Of a DNA stretch of 20,160 nucleotides, positions 1-5,428 are shown in pieces (within the stretch, counting starts at the first letter, position 1; every line of letters begins with the position of its first letter). The stretch comes from Deltaproteobacteria bacterium. GTDB lineage: Bacteria; Bdellovibrionota; UBA1018; UBA923. Under the pieces are notes generated by a model, which was not told the DNA's origin, ran no database searches, and saw only the letters and a list, made by a program, of their open reading frames with translations. Made by a program: the position numbers and the translations under genes. The DNA lies in contig JACQAW010000019.1 in NCBI GenBank assembly GCA_016194725.1, positions 1 to 20,160 of the forward strand, in the 5' to 3' direction.

Positions 1-377
1 CAGCTCGGTTGCGTCGACATCTGCCAGAAGCTTAGACCCCGGACTCGCTCGAAAAACGCCCCAAGCCTGATGCCTGATCGGTGGCAGAGCCCATCAAATA
101 ATTTGAAAATTCTCAACCGCTCCGGTCGGTCTCAACCTATTAATGTTTTGCCGGTGGCCGCGCTCCCATCCGTGGATCGTAGATGCTGAATTTATCAAGC
201 GAAGGATTCGCGCGGCGGTCCCGAAAATTCATAAATAAAAAAGCTGATGCGGCGTCCGTAGGAAAGCGAGAGTAGGATAATTTATTTTCAAGGGTTGGTG
301 TATTTTGGGATTAGGATTTGTGATGTTTTTGAGGCTGATAATGTGATTTAGAAGTTGGGGATTTTTGGGTTGGCAAG
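1..377. other. Non-coding left flank of the insertion sequence
   Basis: I see no convincing gene here. The segment from about 261 to 390 is strikingly poor in C on the + strand (about 4 C in 130 nt) and rich in G and T, unlike the rest of the window. The last bases before the insertion sequence (364-377) read TTTTGGGTTGGCAAG or close to it and appear to be the left half of the element's target. A 30-codon minus-strand reading frame (142-232) is too short to call. Confidence 0.6.
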
Positions 378-382
378 AAGTG

Positions 383-395
383 ATGGATGACTGGC
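383..395 (+). repeat. Left subterminal inverted repeat of the IS
   Basis: ATGGATGACTGGC is the exact reverse complement of 1857-1869. It starts about 5 bp inside the inferred left end. Confidence 0.85.
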
Positions 396-407
396 TTCTC
401 TTAACGA

Positions 408-419
408 GTGCTGGTTAAC
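408..419 (+). repeat. Inner inverted repeat, left copy
   Basis: GTGCTGGTTAAC is the exact reverse complement of 1764-1775. It lies between the left terminal repeat and the transposase start. It may be a transposase-binding site, or a segment that pairs with the element's RNA; the sequence does not decide. Confidence 0.6.
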
Positions 420-470
420 TCAAGTGCAAACAACGGTCATTGAATTGCAAACAGAAAGGCACAGCCATCC

Positions 471-1619
471 ATGGAAAAAAACATAACCTTCGTCGGTCTT
501 GAAGTCGACGACAATGCGTTCCACGCAGCTCTTGTCAACGCCCAGACGGGCGAGATCGACGAGTTCAAGTGCCGGCCCCAGCTCGCCGCCTTGGTGAAGC
601 GCCTCCAGGGGTTTGCGGAAACCACCGAGCTTCGCATTTGCTATGAGGCTTCGTACATCGGTTTCTCGATCTCCCGGGCCCTCAAGGAAAAAGGCTTTAC
701 CTGCGAGGTCATCGCACCGTCGCTTACGCCCATGACTCCCGGTGCCATGGTCAAGACTGACAGGCTCGATGCCGTGAAACTTGCCAGGTTTTACATGGGC
801 GGCCTTCTCACCATCGTCCACGTGCCCGACGCGCAAGACGAGGACGTGCGGGATTTGATTCGTTCGCGGCACTTCGTGCAGGGTCAGCTCAAGGCGATCA
901 AGCAGCGCATCGTCTCGACGTGTCGCCGAGCCGGAATGGAGTACCGCCAGGAAGTCGAGAAGCCCACGGCCAACTACTGGACAAAAGACCACTGCATGTG
1001 GCTTCAGAGCAGAATGCACCACTCCAGTCGCGGGGCGCTCAAGACGAATCTCTTGATGCTCCTGAATCAAATGCGAACCCTTGAGGGGCAGATCGAGGCA
1101 TTCGACCGCGAGATAACGGGCTGGTCAAAGCACGAGCGCTATGTAAAATCCAACCAGGCGCTCTGCACGTTCCGGGGCTTGGACGTGAATTCAGCTATGA
1201 CACTGGTGAGCGAGCTCGGCGACATCAAGCGCTTTGCCCATCCTAAAGCGCTCGCGTCTTATCTTGGCTTCGACCTCGCGGAGTACAGCTCGGGAGCAAC
1301 GCAGCGGCGCTACCACATCACCAAGATGGGCAACAAGTACGCGAGGACCACGCTCGTGGAATCCGCGCACCACGCCTTCTTGGCGCCACGAGTGGGACAG
1401 CGCATGCAGGTCAGGCGGGAGAACGCTGACCCACGGTTCGTCGAGATAGCCGACCGCTGCATGAACAGGCTTTATAAGCGCAGCCACTATCTTCTGGCGC
1501 GTGAGAAGCCGCGTAACAAAGTCGTCGTCGCCTGCGCCAGAGAGATGTTGGGATTTATCTGGGAAGCGCTCCGCGCGGCCCAGGCGATCCCGCCGGCGGC
1601 TGCGGGAACGGCAGCATGA
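471..1619 (+). CDS. IS110-family transposase (DEDD recombinase)
   Basis: This 382-residue protein is full length for the family. The N-terminal RuvC-like DEDD domain (about 5-160) shows GLEV at 9-12, YEAS with E59, and KTDRLDA with D97 and D100. The first acidic position, normally Asp in GIDVSK-type motifs, is Glu11 here. The C-terminal Transposase_20 domain (about 228-300) shows FRGLDVNSAMTLVSELGD, then YSSGATQRRYHITKMGN with candidate serine nucleophiles S273/S274. Such enzymes excise and insert their element through a circular form, guided by an element-encoded RNA. A weak ribosome site (AAAGG near 455) precedes the ATG. The frame is intact, so the element could be active unless Glu11 impairs it. 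The long minus-strand frames opposite are shadows. Confidence 0.93.
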   Translation: MEKNITFVGLEVDDNAFHAALVNAQTGEIDEFKCRPQLAALVKRLQGFAETTELRICYEASYIGFSISRALKEKGFTCEVIAPSLTPMTPGAMVKTDRLDAVKLARFYMGGLLTIVHVPDAQDEDVRDLIRSRHFVQGQLKAIKQRIVSTCRRAGMEYRQEVEKPTANYWTKDHCMWLQSRMHHSSRGALKTNLLMLLNQMRTLEGQIEAFDREITGWSKHERYVKSNQALCTFRGLDVNSAMTLVSELGDIKRFAHPKALASYLGFDLAEYSSGATQRRYHITKMGNKYARTTLVESAHHAFLAPRVGQRMQVRRENADPRFVEIADRCMNRLYKRSHYLLAREKPRNKVVVACAREMLGFIWEALRAAQAIPPAAAGTAA

Positions 1620-1639
1620 TCCAAAGGTAGAGGACAAAG

Positions 1640-1811
1640 ACCAAAAGAGCGGACACCAAAATCCAGGGTAAGTGGAAACGGGTAGCCCACGGTCCTTGCA
1701 TAGGAGAACTCAAGCACCTGAGGCAAGATGGTGGATAGGCCCGGTTCGGATTCAACTTAATGCGTTAACCAGCACGCGGATATGAGGTTGAAAACCAACG
1801 AGGCTCATACA
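1640..1811 (+). ncRNA. Putative bridge/seek RNA of the IS1111-group element
   Basis: The non-coding right end folds on paper into two stem-loops. Stem-loop 1 (1680-1742) pairs GGG/CCC, CCAC/GTGG (1687-1690 with 1731-1734), CTTGC/GCAAG (1695-1699 with 1723-1727) and CTCA/TGAG (1709-1712 with 1719-1722), with internal loops between. Stem-loop 2 (1781-1809) pairs TATGAG/CTCATA and GTTG/CAAC around an A-rich loop. Stem-loop 1 holds the complement of the right flank (1687-1699 versus 1874-1886, 12 of 13) and a 7-nt copy of the left flank (1722-1728 versus 372-378), as expected of target guides. Stem-loop 2 repeats the element's right-end 7-mer ATATGAG (1780-1786 versus 1868-1874), as a donor guide might. 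IS1111-group elements are known to encode their guide RNA at the right end. RNA ends are guesses. Confidence 0.65.
1764..1775 (-). repeat. Inner inverted repeat, right copy
   Basis: GTTAACCAGCAC on the + strand is the exact complement of 408-419. It falls between the two predicted RNA stem-loops. Confidence 0.6.
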
Positions 1812-1856
1812 AACTTTGGTTCCGATTTTTTTTGGAAGATCACTTTGACCTCGACG

Positions 1857-1869
1857 GCCAGTCATCCAT
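1857..1869 (-). repeat. Right subterminal inverted repeat of the IS
   Basis: GCCAGTCATCCAT is the exact complement of 383-395 and lies about 8 bp inside the inferred right end. Confidence 0.85.
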
Positions 1870-1877
1870 ATGAGCAC

Positions 1878-1900
1878 GGACCGTGGTACCACCACGGTCC
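1878..1900. repeat. Perfect 10-bp-arm palindrome at the IS target
   Basis: GGACCGTGGT and ACCACGGTCC flank a 3-nt ACC centre. The palindrome directly abuts the inferred right end of the insertion sequence. Joining the left flank (GGGTTGG at 367-373) to this site would lengthen the inverted repeat, because CCCAAACCC follows the right arm. The original site was therefore probably a larger hairpin, such as a terminator or REP-like sequence, which the element entered at one shoulder. Confidence 0.75.
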
Positions 1901-2114
1901 CAAACCCTTTTGGTTGCTCCGCCCCCAATCCCCCTTGGGATAAGACCAACGACGGGCACCGAACGCAGCCATGAGGCGATAAATGCGAATGGATGCCGGT
2001 CTGCGAGGGGTCCGCTCGCCCCCGCCGCCACATGGCGGGCCGGGTTCGAGCTCGTGCCGGAGCAACGCCAGGCGGTTTGCGTCCCGAGGCGGCGCGCGGT
2101 AGTCTTCGAGCACC

Positions 2115-2483
2115 ATGTCCACACTGCCAAGCGTAAACCGATCACTCATCATCATCCGGGCCAGGGAGCCGATGGTCAAATGGCTGCACGGCCTGCCGGA
2201 CCGAAGCGAAACGGAAAAGCGCTCACCGATCACGCTCGAAGAGCTGAACACGGACAATGCGGCGTATCTTACGCCGGAGTTCGAGTCCGACGAAGAGCTT
2301 GCCGAATATCTTGATGCGGCGTGGAAGCCGCTCTTTGAAGAGATCCTTGAGGGGTGGAGCACGCACGAGCCCTGGTGGCCGAAGGGCCGCTCACGAAAAA
2401 TGTTTGATGCGTGGTTCGAGGTCACGATGCACTCGGTCGTCTACGACACGAACTTCAACGACGAACTTGAGCACCTCGACTAA
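2115..2483 (+). CDS. Conserved-looking acidic protein of unknown function
   Basis: This 122-residue soluble, acidic protein has a short basic start (NRSLIIIRAREPMVKWLHGL), an ITLEEL segment, an acidic PEFESDEELAEYLDAAWKPLFEEILEGW helix region (about 55-82), and WWPKGRSRKMFDAWFEVTMHSVVYD near 87-111. The pattern resembles a widespread family of small uncharacterised proteins with a W-P-x-x-R-x-x-x-M-F-x-x-W-F core, recalled from memory and without an assigned function. It has no signal peptide or membrane segment. It is first in a tightly packed operon: its TAA is 3 nt before the next start. The preceding 240 bp hold no gene, so the promoter lies there or in the insertion sequence. Confidence 0.75.
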   Translation: MSTLPSVNRSLIIIRAREPMVKWLHGLPDRSETEKRSPITLEELNTDNAAYLTPEFESDEELAEYLDAAWKPLFEEILEGWSTHEPWWPKGRSRKMFDAWFEVTMHSVVYDTNFNDELEHLD

Positions 2484-2486
2484 GCC

Positions 2487-2852
2487 ATGTCGCACTTTGA
2501 AACTGTATTCCAGCGCGTAGTCGAAAAGTGGCCGCAGTTCTTGGTGATGATCGTCGGCCTGGTCCTCGTCAACATTCTCGTGATCTGGTTCAAGCACGGA
2601 AGGGTCCTGCGGCGGCGGGACGATCCGAGCCCGAGTGCCCAGGACGATGCGGCAAGGCGGGCCAAAAATAACCGGATAATCCTGGTTGGCATGGCACTGC
2701 TGGGGCTGATCTTCTGGTGCATCGGCTTCGCGGAATACTCGCGATCTGGTTGCATCAACGTGCCGGACGTCGGGGTGTTATGTGGCAACGGTGGTCTGAC
2801 GGGCCTCGTCGGCAGCGGCCTTCTTCTTGTGGTCAGCTCAAGCCTGTGCTGA
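2487..2852 (+). CDS. Small inner-membrane protein of unknown function
   Basis: The 121-residue product has probable membrane helices at about 17-36 (FLVMIVGLVLVNILVIW), 64-82 (IILVGMALLGLIFWCIGF) and 102-120 (GLTGLVGSGLLLVVSSSL). A basic, polar loop (37-63) sits between the first two. Two cysteines (C89, C99) lie in the short loop before the last helix. No family is recognised. It follows the previous gene by 3 nt, and its stop overlaps the next start as TGATG (2850-2854), so the two are probably translationally coupled. A single-protein reading joined by a frameshift to the next gene is possible but less likely, because the coupled stop-start is so clean. Confidence 0.72.
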   Translation: MSHFETVFQRVVEKWPQFLVMIVGLVLVNILVIWFKHGRVLRRRDDPSPSAQDDAARRAKNNRIILVGMALLGLIFWCIGFAEYSRSGCINVPDVGVLCGNGGLTGLVGSGLLLVVSSSLC

Positions 2853-3178
2853 TGGGACTGATCGACTCAAAGCTTCTGGACCCGAAATACCTCACAAGCA
2901 AGGGCTATGCCGTGGCGCAACCCTATGCGTATGATTTTAAGTTAGAGCCCCTAAATGACGACTTCGAGCCCCCTTGTGGCCCTCAAATCGCCCCGCTTTT
3001 GCCGGGGTGTAGCGAAGCAGAAATGCAGGCTGCTGGCGGTGATGCAGCCAAAAACGGCAGTGCAGAAGAAAATGAAGCTACTCGGCCCAAATACGGTGAA
3101 ATCAAATCATACCCATCGGTCGTAGTAGAGATAAGGCGCGGTGTTCGCGAGGGCAGCGGCGACGGTGATGCGGGATGA
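2852..3178 (+). CDS. Small soluble protein of unknown function, coupled to a recombinase gene
   Basis: The ATG at 2852 overlaps the upstream stop (TGATG), which favours this start over longer frames running back into the membrane-protein gene. The 108-residue product begins MGLIDSKLLDPKYLTSKGYAVAQPYAYDFKLEPLNDDFEPP and has a low-complexity, Ala/Gly/Glu-rich second half. It has no signal peptide or membrane helix. Two cysteines (in PPCGPQ and PGCSEAE) bracket a proline-rich patch. No family is recognised. Its stop overlaps the recombinase start as ATGA (3175-3178), so the two are made together. Confidence 0.6.
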   Translation: MGLIDSKLLDPKYLTSKGYAVAQPYAYDFKLEPLNDDFEPPCGPQIAPLLPGCSEAEMQAAGGDAAKNGSAEENEATRPKYGEIKSYPSVVVEIRRGVREGSGDGDAG

Positions 3179-4233
3179 AGCCCCAGCAGGCGGCGCGCCT
3201 TCGCAAGGTGCGCGCACTAAAACTCGTTGAGCCAGCTCACGAGAAAGAAGTGCTGGCCGCCGCTGATGATGCCAGGCTGCGGGCGTTTGCTGATCGCTAT
3301 TACAAGTGGCTTGAGGTCACGCACTACTCCGACGTGACGATCACGGGAAAGCAGTGGTACCTAGAAAAGTTTTTTGAATGGTGCGAACTGCGCTCAGTTG
3401 AACGCTTGGACGAAGTCACGCCGGGAATCATCGAGGGCTATCAGAAACACATCTTCAACTACCGAACGAAGCTGGGAAAGCCTCTCTCGATCACCTCACA
3501 GCGCGGGATGCTCTTAAATATCCGCGTGTTTTTTGAATGGCTGATCAGAAAGCGCTTCTCGACCAATAACCCAGCCAGCGTTCTCGATCTGCCTAGGCCG
3601 TCGTTTAAACTTCCAAAGAGCGTGTTCAGCATCAGTGAGATCGAAAAGCTCCTCTCTCAGATTGACGTCGAGGAGCCGCTGGGACTTCGAGACCGAACGA
3701 TTATCGAGGTTCTCTACTCGTCGGGCGTCAGACGAAAAGAGCTTCGAGGCCTCAAGGTGCGCGACATCGACTGCGAGCGGGGCCTTGTTCGCGTGATGGG
3801 CAAAGGCAGAAGAGAGCGAATTGTGCCCATAGGCGCGCGGGCCGTTGAGTGGGTGAAGCGCTACAAGGAAGAATCGCGGCCCCACCTGGCTGCTGGCCGC
3901 ACTGATCCAGATTTTTTGTTCATCACTCACCACGGAAAGCAAATCTCTCTGGATCAGCTCTCGAAGATCGCGCGAACGCTGATCCTGGCCGCCAACATCA
4001 CCAAAGGCGGCGCGTGCCATGCGTTCCGGCACAGCTTTGCAACCCATCTGCTTGATAACGACACAGACCTGCGCTTCATCCAGGCGATGCTCGGACACCA
4101 AAACATCGAGTCGACCAAGATCTACACCCACGTGGCCCTAAAGAAGCTCAAAGAGGTCCATACGGCAAAGCACCCGACAGCAGCCGAGATGCCGGAAGTT
4201 AAGCAGCCCAAACCCCGACGAAAAAAAGCCTAA
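3175..4233 (+). CDS. Tyrosine recombinase, XerC/XerD-like
   Basis: The 352-residue protein has a SAM-like core-binding domain (about 35-135) and a catalytic domain (about 147-325). All catalytic residues are present: R186 (GVRRKEL), K210 (MGKGRRER), H282 and R285 (CHAFRHSFATHL), H308 (LGHQNIEST) and nucleophile Y317 (IYTHV). An N-terminal extension (1-34) and a basic tail ending KPRRKKA exceed the roughly 300 residues of chromosomal XerC/D. It is likely an accessory recombinase that integrates, excises or inverts DNA, not the dimer-resolution enzyme. It is last in a four-gene coupled operon (ATGA overlap). Its substrate is unknown; inverted repeats just downstream and the 26-bp repeats at 5311 and 7746 are candidates. 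Confidence 0.9.
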   Translation: MKPQQAARLRKVRALKLVEPAHEKEVLAAADDARLRAFADRYYKWLEVTHYSDVTITGKQWYLEKFFEWCELRSVERLDEVTPGIIEGYQKHIFNYRTKLGKPLSITSQRGMLLNIRVFFEWLIRKRFSTNNPASVLDLPRPSFKLPKSVFSISEIEKLLSQIDVEEPLGLRDRTIIEVLYSSGVRRKELRGLKVRDIDCERGLVRVMGKGRRERIVPIGARAVEWVKRYKEESRPHLAAGRTDPDFLFITHHGKQISLDQLSKIARTLILAANITKGGACHAFRHSFATHLLDNDTDLRFIQAMLGHQNIESTKIYTHVALKKLKEVHTAKHPTAAEMPEVKQPKPRRKKA

Positions 4234-4249
4234 TAAAGCTCACTCAAAT

Positions 4250-4276
4250 ATGCGTTTACGAGGTAAAATAACGCAT
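4250..4276 (+). terminator. Inverted repeat after the recombinase gene
   Basis: ATGCGTT (4250-4256) and AACGCAT (4270-4276) form a 7-bp stem around a loop that can itself pair TAC with GTA. There is no strong T-run, so termination is uncertain. A recombinase-binding site is an alternative. Confidence 0.4.
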
Positions 4277-4294
4277 CAGGGGTAAAAATCGAAA

Positions 4295-5023
4295 ATGGCG
4301 GCGCTGGCACTCAGAGATGATAGCCAAGTATGCAATCCCATCCGTGAAAAACGGCGGGCGCAACTTCGACTGGTTCCGTGCCCCGTTTTACAAGTAAACA
4401 ACGGGATCACTACTTACTCGAACCAAACCGATGCGAACGGCTTAATTATAAGCAAGTTCGATTTACATAACCCGCAGACACTGGTTAACGACTCCAGAGG
4501 ACGCGTGGTTTCGCGGACTTTCCAGAGCGGCAAGATTCTCACCTACGGATACGATGACTTCGACCGCGTGACTTCGATCACCGATAACAACGGACCGTCG
4601 GCCACGTTCGTTTATGACGTGATGGGGAAAATGAAATCGAAGACCGTCACGCCTCAGGGTGGCGGCACTCCGCAAGTCACTCAGTACCAATACGACGACC
4701 GCGACCGGCTCATCGCCAAGACCGATCCGACTGGCCGCGCGACTTTCCACGACTACAGCATTGTCTCGGTCGGCTGCCACGTGCGTGATCTTCCCACGAA
4801 GGTCACCGAGCCTGGCAATAAAGTCACGGCGATGGAATACGATAATCGGCAGCGGCTCATCAGGAAGACCGACGCCGACAATCACGTCACACGTTACGAG
4901 TACAACCCACGCGGAGATCGCACGGATGTATATTCATCCGTACCCGAAGGCACAAGAAAATGGAAAAATAAGGCAAATGAAGCAGAGGCTAAAACCCCAG
5001 GCGATATCGCAAGCGGGGTATAA
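4295..5023 (+). pseudogene. Rhs/YD-repeat protein fragment
   Basis: From about residue 38 this open frame reads as RHS/YD repeats: GKILTYGYDDFDRVTSITDNNG, ATFVYDVMGKMKSKTV, QYQYDDRDRLIAKTDPTGRATF, MEYDNRQRLIRKTDADNHVTRYEYNPRGDRTDV. Such repeats build the shell of large secreted or surface toxin-delivery proteins of more than 1000 residues. Only about 180 residues of repeat remain, with no signal, no core-closing motif and no toxin domain. The first 37 residues and the tail after DRTDV are unrelated to the family, and there is no ribosome site before 4295. It is therefore a relic cut at both ends, probably by recombination. Confidence 0.85.
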
Positions 5024-5310
5024 AAACTTTCGCATGCTTCTTATGGTAACGGCGTCTAACCCGTCATCGCCGGCGTTCCGCTCCAGTGCTTCTGGCCTTC
5101 GCCTCTGGAGAGCTCGTTGGTATACGCGCGTTCGCGCGATGGCCCCGAGGTCCGTCGTCTCTCGCCACAAGACTTGTGGCCGCATTATTTCACGGTCCGG
5201 CTTTGGGTCTTCTAGCATCGATTTTCAAAATCGCGTGTTTGGCCACCATCAGAATACAGCATCTTACTGTATTTTAGGAACCAATTCCCGGTAGGAATAC
5301 GGGTCAAGCC
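5024..5310. other. Palindrome-rich non-coding stretch
   Basis: No reading frame here is convincing. Three inverted repeats fall within 150 bp: CGCGCG-TT-CGCGCG (5125-5138), GCCACAAG-A-CTTGTGGC (5164-5180) and AATACAG/CTGTATT (5253-5259 with 5267-5273). They lie between the Rhs relic and the left copy of the 26-bp direct repeat, so they may be debris of mobile DNA or recombinase sites. Confidence 0.5.
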
Positions 5311-5336
5311 GGCGCCAACATAACCACACTATAAGC
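5311..5336. repeat. 26-bp direct repeat, left copy (attachment-site-like)
   Basis: It begins GGCGCCAACATAACC and ends CACTATAAGC, and is identical to 7746-7771. Outside the core, TCAA at 5304-5307 also matches 7739-7742. Read on the minus strand this copy encodes YSVVMLAPA then stop, so it is a detached 3' end of an XRE-cupin regulator gene. Confidence 0.85.
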
Positions 5337-5428
5337 AGGATGGAACATGCCCGGGAAATTCCTGCCTATGGCGGTAATCCGTCAAATCTTTTGAGTTTCC
5401 AACCGATCTGATTAGAGTGCGATCTTCC

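Larger units (their letters stand above)
378..1877 (+). mobile_element. IS110-family (IS1111-group) insertion sequence, about 1.5 kb
   Basis: The element carries one transposase gene and a perfect 13-bp subterminal inverted repeat: ATGGATGACTGGC at 383-395 and its complement at 1857-1869. A second perfect 12-bp inverted pair lies inside it (GTGCTGGTTAAC at 408-419, complement at 1764-1775). Subterminal repeats of this size are typical of the IS1111 group. The limits are inferred from a guide match: the predicted RNA contains the complement of GCAAGGACCGTGG, which is what joining the left flank (to 377) and the right flank (from about 1878) would recreate. Ends are accurate to about 2 nt. The length fits the group. 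No flanking target duplication is visible, as expected for IS110 elements. Confidence 0.85.

Noticed and set aside
142..232. Minus-strand 30-residue frame containing FSIYDPRMG, reminiscent of Rhs core endings
   Set aside because: Too short, no repeat context, and the Rhs closing motif is not fully matched (ARPP instead of RFLSPDP).
420..1070. Long minus-strand open frame opposite the transposase
   Set aside because: It is a shadow of a clear transposase gene; it has no family features and an amino-acid make-up typical of antisense frames.
2041..2060. GGGTTCGAGCTC resembling a tRNA T-arm
   Set aside because: The bases on either side do not pair as a T-stem and no acceptor, anticodon or D-arm can be built around it.
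1862..2425. Minus-strand open frames over 1752-2425
   Set aside because: They cross the IS end, the palindrome and the plausible + strand gene at 2115; no ribosome site or recognisable domain.
2717..3178. Longer version of the third operon gene starting at 2717
   Set aside because: It would overlap the membrane-protein gene by 136 nt; the TGATG overlap at 2850-2854 gives a far more natural start.
5055..5150. GTCTAAC resembling an integron attC R'' box
   Set aside because: No matching GTTRRRY box lies at the right distance, and the recombinase nearby is XerC/D-like without evidence of the integron-integrase insertion.
5024..5294. Frames over 5024-5294 on both strands (for example RSVVSRHKTCGRIISRSG)
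   Set aside because: Low-complexity, Ser/Arg-rich translations without family features, in a palindrome-rich non-coding stretch.
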